64,000 nt of DNA from Aliiruegeria lutimaris (GTDB lineage: Bacteria > Pseudomonadota > Alphaproteobacteria > Rhodobacterales > Rhodobacteraceae), in assembly GCF_900099935.1 (NCBI RefSeq), contig NZ_FNEK01000004.1, positions 62,001 through 126,000 on the forward strand, read 5' to 3'. Positions 21,027-28,542 of this stretch are shown one piece after another. The translations under genes and the position numbers were made by a program. Position 1 is the first letter of the stretch, and each line of letters starts with the position of its first letter. Below the pieces are notes generated by a model. The model searched no databases and was not told the DNA's origin. It was given only the letters and a program-made list of their open reading frames with translations.

Positions 21027-22486
21027 CAGAAGGGGGCCTCCACGTCATTCATCGAGACATAGACGGATTTGACCTGGCTATAATGCTCGATGGCTGTTTT
21101 TGAGTTTTCGCGGCCGACGCCGGAGGCTTTCATGCCGCCAAAGGGCGCCTCGACCGGGGCAAGGTTGTAGGTGTTGATGTAGCAGGAGCCGGCCTTGATC
21201 GCGGCGATGACGCGATGGGCGCGGGTGAGATCCTGCGTGAAGACGCCGCCGGCGAGGCCGAACTCGGTGTCATTCGCCCGCGCGATGACCTCCGCTTCCT
21301 CTTCGAAATCGAGCACGGCGAGGACGGGGCCGAAAATCTCCTCGCGGGCGATGATCATGTCGTCGGTGACGTCGGTGAATACGGTCGGCTGGATGTAATT
21401 GCCGGGACGGATGATGATCTTGCCGCCATAGGCGAGCGTGGCGCCCTCTGCCTTGCCCTTCTCGATATAGCCGAGCACAATATCGCGCTGCGCGCTGGTG
21501 ACCATCGGGCCGAAGCTCGTCGCCTCGTCCATCGGGTCGCCGATCACCGCCGCGTCCAGCCGCTCGCAAAGCCGCTTCACGAAGGCCTCCCGGATCCCCT
21601 TTTGCACGAAAACACGGGTGCCATTGGAGCAGACCTGCCCGGTGGAATAGAAATTGGCCAGGATCGCGCCGCTGACAGCGTTCTCCAGGTCCGCATCGTC
21701 AAAGATGACCAGTGGCGACTTGCCGCCAAGCTCCATCGTGACGTGCTTCATCTCGGCGGCGGCGGCGGCATAGACCTTGCGGCCGGTGGGCACGGAGCCG
21801 GTGAGCGAGACCTTGGCCACGCGCGGATCGGTCGTCAGCGCCGCGCCGACATCGCCCAGCCCCTGGATCACGTTATAGACGCCTGCAGGGGCACCCGCCT
21901 CGGTCAGGATCTCGGCGATTTTCAGAGCACAGAGCGGCGTTGTCTCGGAGGGCTTGAACACCATCGTGTTGCCGCAGGCCAGCGCCGGGGCGCCCTTCCA
22001 GCAGGCGATCTGCGTCGGATAATTCCACGCACCCAACCCCACGCAGACGCCCAGCGCCTCGCGGCTGGTATAGACGAAATCGCCACCCGGCTGCGGGATG
22101 TACTCGCCCGTCAGGCTGCCGGCGAGACCGCCGAAATATTCCAGCGCGTCGGCGCCGGAGGTCGCGTCGGCGACGAGCGTTTCCTGCAGCGGCTTGCCGG
22201 TGTCATAGGTTTCCAGTTCGGACAGCTCGCGGTTGCGCGCGCGCATGATGTCGGCGGCCCGGCGCAGGATGCGGCCGCGTTCGGTTCCGGTCAGCGCCGC
22301 CCAGGCGGCTTGCGCCTCGCCGGCCGCCGTGAGCGCGCGTTCGATGATCGCAGGCGTGGCGGAATGGACCTGCGCGATCTTCTCGCCGCTATGGGCAGAG
22401 ATCACGTCGATGGGCGTTCCGGCGGTATCTTCGACATATTCGCCGCCGATATAGTGGCTTGCCGTGGGTTTCGGATCGATGGGCAT
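21026..22486 (-). CDS. betB: Betaine-aldehyde dehydrogenase
   Basis: 486 aa NAD(P)-dependent aldehyde dehydrogenase. Catalytic Glu252 is in [18 protein letters not shown] and the nucleophilic Cys286 in [16 protein letters not shown]; the cofactor loop [10 protein letters not shown] is at about 230-239. It converts betaine aldehyde to glycine betaine, an osmoprotectant and methyl donor. Its place between betI and betA, with a 1-bp overlap into betA, supports the specific assignment over a generic aldehyde dehydrogenase. Confidence 0.95.
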   Translation of the reverse strand: MPIDPKPTASHYIGGEYVEDTAGTPIDVISAHSGEKIAQVHSATPAIIERALTAAGEAQAAWAALTGTERGRILRRAADIMRARNRELSELETYDTGKPLQETLVADATSGADALEYFGGLAGSLTGEYIPQPGGDFVYTSREALGVCVGLGAWNYPTQIACWKGAPALACGNTMVFKPSETTPLCALKIAEILTEAGAPAGVYNVIQGLGDVGAALTTDPRVAKVSLTGSVPTGRKVYAAAAAEMKHVTMELGGKSPLVIFDDADLENAVSGAILANFYSTGQVCSNGTRVFVQKGIREAFVKRLCERLDAAVIGDPMDEATSFGPMVTSAQRDIVLGYIEKGKAEGATLAYGGKIIIRPGNYIQPTVFTDVTDDMIIAREEIFGPVLAVLDFEEEAEVIARANDTEFGLAGGVFTQDLTRAHRVIAAIKAGSCYINTYNLAPVEAPFGGMKASGVGRENSKTAIEHYSQVKSVYVSMNDVEAPF

Positions 22487-22543
22487 GGGAGATGTCCCTT
22501 TCGCATGGTGATCTGGCTTTATCGGAGGATCGGATGGAGGCGG

Positions 22544-23134
22544 TCAGCCGTTCTCATTTGCCTTCGACAATTCATTTTCGAGCGCTGCGCAGACCTGTGC
22601 GGCCGCTTGCGGGCCGGTCGTGCCGTCATTGCGCAGCGCGTGATGGAGGTAGAGCCCGTCGATCAGCCCGGCGAGGCGGCGGGCGACATCGCCCGCGCGC
22701 GGCCCAACCAGCGGGCGCAGGTCGTGGACGAGATTGGAGTGCAGCCGCTTGTGATAGACGCTCAAGAGTCGCAGCGCCTCGTCCGAACGTTGAGCGAGCA
22801 CGTAGAAATTGAGCCAGGTTGCGATGGTGTCCCGACGAAAATGGTCTTTGGAAAACCCTGCGCAGACGATGGCGCGCAACCGATCTCGGTGGCCATTGGC
22901 GGGGGAGAGGGCCTGGCGGACCTCGACGCCGTAATCGGTCAGAAGCTGGCGCATGGCGGCGAGGATCAGCGTCTCCTTGCCACCGAAATAGTGATGCGCC
23001 AGCGCGGACGAGACCCCTGCCCGCTTCGCGATCTGGCTCACCGTGATGTCGAGCGAACCGGCGCGGCCAATCTCGGCCATGGTAGCCTCGACCAGCGTCG
23101 CCCGGCGCAGAGGTTCCATTCCAACCCTTGGCAT
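22544..23134 (-). CDS. betI: TetR-family transcriptional repressor BetI
   Basis: 196 aa. The start MPRVGMEPLRRATLVEATMAEI is close to the conserved BetI N-terminus. The helix-turn-helix is ITVSQIAKRAGVSSALAHHYFGGKETL at about residues 29-55; the rest is the all-helical ligand domain. BetI represses bet genes and is relieved by choline or its aldehyde. It heads the betI-betB-betA run (57 bp before betB) and lies opposite choX, with the palindrome at 23187-23206 between them. Confidence 0.93.
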   Translation of the reverse strand: MPRVGMEPLRRATLVEATMAEIGRAGSLDITVSQIAKRAGVSSALAHHYFGGKETLILAAMRQLLTDYGVEVRQALSPANGHRDRLRAIVCAGFSKDHFRRDTIATWLNFYVLAQRSDEALRLLSVYHKRLHSNLVHDLRPLVGPRAGDVARRLAGLIDGLYLHHALRNDGTTGPQAAAQVCAALENELSKANENG

Positions 23135-23186
23135 CTTGTGCGGCTTTCCTCAAACTCGGCCTTGCAAAACGCAGACTAGGCTGTTT

Positions 23187-23206
23187 TTAATTGACTCGTC
23201 AATCAA
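23187..23206. promoter_or_regulatory. Putative BetI operator in the betI-choX divergent promoter
   Basis: TTAATTGACTCGTCAATCAA is a 20-bp near-perfect palindrome with core TTGAC-TC-GTCAA and only one mismatched outer pair. It sits 53 bp from the betI start and 32 bp from the choX start, where a single BetI dimer pair could control both arms. Assignment by position and by similarity to TTGA...TCAA type BetI sites. Confidence 0.7.
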
Positions 23207-23237
23207 CAAAAACGCCACAAACAGGGAAACCGCAAAC

Positions 23238-24161
23238 ATGAAGCATTTCTTTCTGACCACCGCCCTCATGCTCGGCACCACCACTGCCGCTATCGCTGCC
23301 TGCGACAAGGTCACCTTTTCCGATGTCGGCTGGACCGACATCACCGCCACCACCGCGGCCACGACATTCGTGCTCGACGCGCTCGGTTACGAGACCGACA
23401 TCAAGGTGCTCTCGGTGCCGGTCACCTATACCTCGATGGCCCAGGGCGATATCGATGTGTTCCTCGGCAACTGGATGCCCACCATGGAGGCCGATATTGC
23501 CCCCTATCGCGAAGCCGGCACTGTGGAGACGGTGCGGGAGAACCTGGCCGGGGCGAAATACACGCTGGCCGTGAACAAGGTGGCGATGGATCTCGGGATT
23601 GCCGATTTCGCCGATATCTCCAAGTTCGAAAAGGAACTGGATGGCGAAATCTACGGTATCGAGCCGGGCAATGACGGCAACCGGCTGATCCAGTCGATGA
23701 TCGACGGCGACGCCTTTGGGCTGAGCGGGTTCAAGGTCAAGGAAAGCTCCGAGCAGGGCATGCTGGCGCAGGTAGCGCGGGCGACGAAGAAGGACGACCC
23801 GATCGTGTTCCTCGGCTGGGAGCCGCATCCGATGAACGCCAATTTCGAGATGGGCTACCTGACGGGGGGCGACGAGTTCTTTGGCCCCGATCTTGGCGGC
23901 GCCACCGTGCATACCAACACGCGGACGGGCTATGTTGCGGAATGCCCGAATGTCGGTGCGCTGTTGGGCAATCTTGTCTTCTCGCTCAAGATGGAGAACG
24001 AGATCATGGGCGCGATTCTCGACGATGGCGAGGATCCGGTGAAGGCGGCGGCGGCGTGGTTGGGCGCCAATCCCGATGCCTGGATGGGCTGGCTCGACGG
24101 CGTTACCACCAAGGATGGCGGCGACGCGGCAGCGGCGGTGAAAGCCGCGCTCGGCATGTGA
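23238..24161 (+). CDS. choX: Choline/betaine ABC transporter periplasmic binding protein ChoX
   Basis: 307 aa from ATG 23238-23240. A Sec signal peptide (MKHFFLTTALMLGTTTAAIA) is followed by the OpuAC-type fold: CDKVTFSDVGWTDITATTAATTFVLDALGY, then FLGNWMPTMEADIAPY, and FLGWEPHPMNANFEMGYLTGG, which contain aromatic residues placed like the choline-binding aromatic box of S. meliloti ChoX. Ends GGDAAAAVKAALGM. It delivers choline to ChoW/ChoV. A GC-rich repeat separates it from choW. Confidence 0.92.
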   Translation: MKHFFLTTALMLGTTTAAIAACDKVTFSDVGWTDITATTAATTFVLDALGYETDIKVLSVPVTYTSMAQGDIDVFLGNWMPTMEADIAPYREAGTVETVRENLAGAKYTLAVNKVAMDLGIADFADISKFEKELDGEIYGIEPGNDGNRLIQSMIDGDAFGLSGFKVKESSEQGMLAQVARATKKDDPIVFLGWEPHPMNANFEMGYLTGGDEFFGPDLGGATVHTNTRTGYVAECPNVGALLGNLVFSLKMENEIMGAILDDGEDPVKAAAAWLGANPDAWMGWLDGVTTKDGGDAAAAVKAALGM

Positions 24162-24230
24162 GGTTCCGAGGGAAGCCGGGGGGCGCTGCCCCCCGGAGCC
24201 CCCCGGGATATTTTTGGAAAGATGAAGAAC
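24162..24230. repeat. Dispersed GC-rich hairpin repeat, copy 1
   Basis: Right after the choX stop: GGGGGGC-GCT-GCCCCCC hairpin (about 24178-24194), then AGCCCCCCGGGATATTT and GGAAAGATGAAG. The same order of elements occurs at 36121-36193. It fills most of the choX-choW gap (106 bp) and could cap choX mRNA, giving more binding protein than permease. Confidence 0.65.
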
Positions 24231-24267
24231 AGGCGAGCGCTTCGAGGCGGCCCGTCGTGGAGGCTCG

Positions 24268-25104
24268 ATGGATTGGTTGACTGACAACAAGATTCCGGTC
24301 GGATCGGCGGCGGAAGCCGTATTCGACTGGTTGCAGCATCACGGAGAGTGGTTCTTCGACGGGCTTTCGAACCTTATGGAAGGGTTGATCGAGGCCATCC
24401 TGTTCGTGCTGCAGGCACCGCATCCGTTGCTGGTGGTGCTGGCATTTGTCGGGCTGAGCTGGGTGCTGCAGCGCAACTGGAAGATCTGTGTCTTCGTGGC
24501 GGTGGGCTTTCTTTTCATCATCAACCAGGGCTACTGGGAAGAGACGACGGAGAGCCTGACACTGGTATTGTCCGCCTGTGTCGTCTGCATGGCGATCGGG
24601 GTGCCGATCGGGATCGCGGCGGCCCATCGGCCCAGGCTCTACGCGGGGATGCGGCCGGTTCTGGACCTTATGCAGACGCTGCCGACCTTCGTCTATCTCA
24701 TCCCCGCGATCGTCTTTTTTGGCATCGGCATGGTGCCCGGGCTGATCGCGACGGTGGTCTTCGTTGTCCCAGCGCCGATCCGGCTGACTTACCTGGGGGT
24801 GTCGACCACGCCCAAGGCATTGCTGGAGGCCGCCCGCGCCTTTGGCGCGACGCCCTCGCAGGTGTTGACCAAGGTGGAGCTTCCCTATGCCTTTCCGCAG
24901 ATCATGGCCGGGCTGAACCAGACCATCATGCTGTCGCTGTCGATGGTGGTGATCGCCGCGCTCGTGGGCGCGGATGGATTGGGCGTTCCGGTGGTACGGG
25001 CCCTCAACCAGGTGAACACGGCGCTTGGATTTGAATCGGGCTTCGTGATCGTCGTGGTGGCGGTCATGCTGGACCGGATCCTGAACCTGGGAGCGAAGAA
25101 ATGA
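24268..25104 (+). CDS. choW: Choline ABC transporter permease ChoW
   Basis: 278 aa, ProW/OpuAB-type permease. Several membrane segments (about 52-70, 74-92, 101-123, 145-165, 220-245) and the BPD_transp_1 loop PKALLEAARAFGATPSQVLTKVELPYAFPQIMAGLNQTI that contacts the ATPase. It overlaps choV by 4 bp (ATGA), so stoichiometric coupling with the ATPase is expected. Inner membrane. Confidence 0.92.
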   Translation: MDWLTDNKIPVGSAAEAVFDWLQHHGEWFFDGLSNLMEGLIEAILFVLQAPHPLLVVLAFVGLSWVLQRNWKICVFVAVGFLFIINQGYWEETTESLTLVLSACVVCMAIGVPIGIAAAHRPRLYAGMRPVLDLMQTLPTFVYLIPAIVFFGIGMVPGLIATVVFVVPAPIRLTYLGVSTTPKALLEAARAFGATPSQVLTKVELPYAFPQIMAGLNQTIMLSLSMVVIAALVGADGLGVPVVRALNQVNTALGFESGFVIVVVAVMLDRILNLGAKK

Positions 25105-26135
25105 GCACGGCAGTTCGCTTCGACAATGTGTCCATCGTTTTCGGCAATCATCCCGAGCGCGCGCTGCCGCTGATGGATGCCGGGCAGTCCCGCTCCGAGA
25201 TACAGGAGGCGACGCAACAGGTGCTCGGCGTGCATGATTGCTCGCTGGAGGTGGAGCGCGGCGAGATCCTTGTTCTGATGGGGCTGTCGGGTTCTGGCAA
25301 ATCGACGCTCCTGCGCGCCGTGAACGGGTTGAACCCGGTAGTCCGCGGAGCAGTACATGTGACCGATGGCGATGACATGGTGGATATCACCCATGCCGAC
25401 AAGGCAACGCTGCGGCAGATGCGGCTGAGCAAGATCGCCATGGTGTTCCAGCAATTCGCGCTGCTTCCCTGGCGGACGGTGCGGGAGAATGTGGGCCTCG
25501 GGCTGGAGCTTGGCGGCATGGCCGTGGCGCAGCGCACGGCCAAGGTGGACGAACAGCTCGCACTGGTGGGGCTGGCCGATTGGGCCGACCGCAAGGTGGG
25601 CGAGCTGTCGGGCGGCATGCAGCAGCGCGTGGGGCTTGCCCGCGCCTTTGTCACCGATGCGCAGATCCTGCTGATGGACGAGCCCTTTTCCGCGCTCGAT
25701 CCGCTCATTCGCACACGCCTTCAGGACGAGTTGCTGGAATTGCAGGAGCGGCTGCAGCGCACGATCATCTTCGTCAGCCACGATCTCGACGAGGCGTTCA
25801 AGATCGGCAACCGGATCGCCATTCTCAAGGGCGGGCGAATCGTGCAATGCGGCACGCCGCAGGAGATCTTCTCCAACCCGGCCGACGAATACGTGTCCGA
25901 TTTCGTCGCCCATATGAACCCGCTGGGGGTGTTGCGGGCCTCGGACGTGATGGAAACCCTCTCGGGCGACGCGCCCGCACATATCATCGGGGCGGATACG
26001 CCGGTGGAAGACGTGATGCGGCTCCTGCTCGACCAGGGGATCACGCTCGGGGTGCAGCGCGAAGGCCAGCTTGTCGGGCAGGTTACAAAGGCCACGGTGA
26101 TGCACCGCTTGCTGGACCCGCGCGCCGATATCTGA
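25101..26135 (+). CDS. choV: Choline ABC transporter ATP-binding protein ChoV
   Basis: 344 aa, ProV-type. Walker A GLSGSGKST at 61-69, Q-loop VFQQFALLPW, signature LSGGMQQR at 169-176, Walker B LLMDEPFSALD at 190-200, and the switch His in FVSHDLDEA. The C-terminal 60 residues (TPVEDVMRLLLDQGITLGVQREGQLVGQVTKATVMHRLL) look like one CBS-type half, shorter than the tandem CBS of E. coli ProV. It powers choline uptake with ChoW and ChoX. Confidence 0.92.
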   Translation: MSTAVRFDNVSIVFGNHPERALPLMDAGQSRSEIQEATQQVLGVHDCSLEVERGEILVLMGLSGSGKSTLLRAVNGLNPVVRGAVHVTDGDDMVDITHADKATLRQMRLSKIAMVFQQFALLPWRTVRENVGLGLELGGMAVAQRTAKVDEQLALVGLADWADRKVGELSGGMQQRVGLARAFVTDAQILLMDEPFSALDPLIRTRLQDELLELQERLQRTIIFVSHDLDEAFKIGNRIAILKGGRIVQCGTPQEIFSNPADEYVSDFVAHMNPLGVLRASDVMETLSGDAPAHIIGADTPVEDVMRLLLDQGITLGVQREGQLVGQVTKATVMHRLLDPRADI

Positions 26136-26324
26136 GCGGGTCATTCGGTCGCGAAGCCGCCCTTCCCTGTCGCTTTCGGTGGGCTGAAACAGCCCGTCGG
26201 TCTGCCAACTAGGGTGAAATAGCGGCTGCGGCCCGTTCAACTATTGCGTTTTCGGTCATAGCTTGTTCGGCTGTCGCCTCAGGGGAGTCCGTTTGCACGG
26301 GCTGGAGAGAATGAGGGGGAGCGG

Positions 26325-28004
26325 ATGACCGACCAGGCCGGAATCTGGAAATCTGGGCGCGGACGCGGGCGCCGGACACCGAAGGGGCGGCAGCTTGAAG
26401 ACCACGCTCTGGTTGAGGTTCGCGACCTGCTAGGGGAGAAGCCACGCCGGCGCGACCTGCTGATCGAGTTCCTCCACCTGGTCCAGGATGCCTATGGACA
26501 CCTCTCGGCGGCCCATATCCGCGCGCTGGCCGAGGAAATGCGGATCGCGCAGGCCGAGATCTATGAAGTCGCCACGTTCTACGCCCATTTCGACGTCGTG
26601 CATGAGGGCGAGACGCCACCGCCGGCGTTGACGATCCGTGTTTGCGACTCGTTGACCTGCGAGATGGCGGGCTCCAAGGCGCTGCGGCAGGCGCTGGAGG
26701 ATGGGCTGGACCCAGACGAGGTCCGCGTGCTCCGGGCGCCCTGCATGGGGCGGTGCAATTCCGCGCCGACCGTGGAACTGGGCCATAACCACATTGAACG
26801 CGCCACGCCGGGCAAGGTGATGGCGGCAATAGAGGCAGGCGAGTTCGAACCCCACCTGCCCGACCGCCAGAGCTTCCTGGAATACCAGGCGCAGGGCGGC
26901 TATCGGACATTGCGCCTGCTGCGGGCGGCGGGCGACTGGGAAGACGTGCAGGAACAGATCGTGCAGGCGGGCCTGCGGGGCCTCGGCGGCGCGGGCTTCC
27001 CGGCGGGGCGGAAATGGGGCTTCGTACGCTCCAATCCGGGTCCGCGCTACGTGGCGGTGAATGGCGACGAGGGCGAACCCGGCACCTTCAAGGACCGCCA
27101 CCACCTCGAACGCGAGCCGCATATGTTTCTCGAAGGCATGTTGATCTCGGCCTGGGCCATCGAGGCGGAGCGCTGTTACCTCTACATGCGCGACGAATAT
27201 CCCGCGGTACGCGAGATCCTGCGCCAGGAGATCGCGGCGCTGGAGGCCGCCGGGCTGGTGAAGAAGGGCTATATCGAGATGCGCCGCGGCGCGGGCGCCT
27301 ATATCTGCGGCGAAGAGAGCGCGATGATTGAGTCGATCGAGGGCAAGCGCGGCATCCCGCGCCACCGCCCGCCCTACGTCGCGCAAGTGGGGCTCTTCGG
27401 TCAGCCGACACTGGTGAACAATGTCGAGACGCTCTACTGGGTCGCGCGCATTGCCCGTTTCGGCCCCGAGGTGCTCAACGGTGTGGAACATAACGGGCGC
27501 ACCGGGCTCCGCAGTTATTCCGTTTCGGGCCGGGTGGCGCGGCCGGGCGTCTACCTGCTGCCGGCCGGCTCCACCATCACCGATATCATCACCGCTGCCG
27601 GTGGCATCGCCGAAGGGCATGTGTTCAAGGCCTTCCAGCCGGGCGGCCCCTCCTCCGGCATCCTGCCGGCGACGCTCTCGGACGTGCCGCTGGATTTCGA
27701 CACATTACAGGCGCACGGCACCTTCATCGGCTCGGCCGCCGTCGTCGTGCTCTCGGACGAGGACAGCATTCGCGACGCGGCGCTCAACATGCTGCGCTTC
27801 TTCGAGGATGAGAGCTGCGGGCAATGCACCCCCTGCCGGGTGGGCTGCGAGAAGGCGGTGAAGCTGATGCAGGCTGAAAAGTGGGATCGCGCACTTTTGG
27901 AGGAACTGAGCGAGGTCATGGTGGATGCCTCGATCTGCGGGCTTGGACAGGCGGCACCGAACCCGATCCGGCTGGTGATGAAACATTTCCCGGAGGAGGT
28001 GTGA
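26325..28004 (+). CDS. fdsB: NAD-dependent formate dehydrogenase, fused gamma-beta (FdsG-FdsB) subunit
   Basis: 559 aa. Residues about 40-180 form a NuoE/FdsG-like domain with the 2Fe-2S cysteines 107, 112, 140 and 144 (CDSLTC, CMGRC). Residues about 195-559 form a NuoF-like domain: GLRGLGGAGFPAGRKW, the FMN/NADH loop NGDEGEPGTFKDRHH, GAGAYICGEESAMIESIEGKRG, and the 4Fe-4S site SCGQCTPCRVGC. Electrons from formate reach NAD+ here. In R. capsulatus the equivalents are separate genes, so this is a fusion of the two. It is in an operon with the Spy-like gene (1 bp gap) and fdsA. Confidence 0.88.
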   Translation: MTDQAGIWKSGRGRGRRTPKGRQLEDHALVEVRDLLGEKPRRRDLLIEFLHLVQDAYGHLSAAHIRALAEEMRIAQAEIYEVATFYAHFDVVHEGETPPPALTIRVCDSLTCEMAGSKALRQALEDGLDPDEVRVLRAPCMGRCNSAPTVELGHNHIERATPGKVMAAIEAGEFEPHLPDRQSFLEYQAQGGYRTLRLLRAAGDWEDVQEQIVQAGLRGLGGAGFPAGRKWGFVRSNPGPRYVAVNGDEGEPGTFKDRHHLEREPHMFLEGMLISAWAIEAERCYLYMRDEYPAVREILRQEIAALEAAGLVKKGYIEMRRGAGAYICGEESAMIESIEGKRGIPRHRPPYVAQVGLFGQPTLVNNVETLYWVARIARFGPEVLNGVEHNGRTGLRSYSVSGRVARPGVYLLPAGSTITDIITAAGGIAEGHVFKAFQPGGPSSGILPATLSDVPLDFDTLQAHGTFIGSAAVVVLSDEDSIRDAALNMLRFFEDESCGQCTPCRVGCEKAVKLMQAEKWDRALLEELSEVMVDASICGLGQAAPNPIRLVMKHFPEEV

Positions 28005-28005
28005 G

Positions 28006-28542
28006 ATGCGGCTCCTGGTGATAGCGGCCCTCTGCGCCGCCTCTCCGCTCCTTGCGCAGGATGCGCCCTATGCCGGGCAGCAGGAACGCACCATCTCTTC
28101 CTTCTCGGAGGCCGATATCGCCTCCATTGAGGCTGGCGAAGGCTGGGGGCTTGCCCTGCCTGCGGAACTCAATGGCTGGCCGGGGCCGGCGCATGTGCTG
28201 GAAATGGCCGACGCATTGTCGCTGGATACCGAACAAAGAAGCCAGATTGAGACGATCTTTGACGAAATGAAAATGGCCGCCAAATCCGAAGGGCGTCGGA
28301 TGCTCGACGCGGAAGCGGCGCTGGACGCGGCTTTCAGGAGCGGCGAGATCGACCCAGAGCGCCTCGTCAAGCTGCTGGCCGCAGCAGAGGCCGCTCGGGC
28401 GGCACTTCGGCAAGTGCATCTCGGCGCGCATCTGCGCACCGCGCCGTTCCTGACTCCCCACCAGAAAATGCTTTATTCCCAAGCGCGTGGTTATCAAGGC
28501 GGCGCAGGTTTTGACCATTCCGCGCATGGAGGCAGCCACTGA
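28006..28542 (+). CDS. Spy/CpxP-like periplasmic protein in the formate dehydrogenase operon
   Basis: 178 aa with a signal peptide (MRLLVIAALCAASPLLA). The body has helical repeats resembling LTxxQ motifs: MADALSLDTEQRSQIETIFDEMK (about 64-86) and FLTPHQKMLY near the C-terminus, plus the PAELNGWPGPAHVLE segment seen in this subgroup; the tail is His-rich (FDHSAHGGSH). Spy/CpxP proteins are periplasmic chaperones or metal-stress sensors. The strong GGAGG site and 1-bp gaps or overlaps on both sides place it firmly in the operon, which is unexpected for a cytoplasmic enzyme. Function here is unknown. Confidence 0.7.
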   Translation: MRLLVIAALCAASPLLAQDAPYAGQQERTISSFSEADIASIEAGEGWGLALPAELNGWPGPAHVLEMADALSLDTEQRSQIETIFDEMKMAAKSEGRRMLDAEAALDAAFRSGEIDPERLVKLLAAAEAARAALRQVHLGAHLRTAPFLTPHQKMLYSQARGYQGGAGFDHSAHGGSH

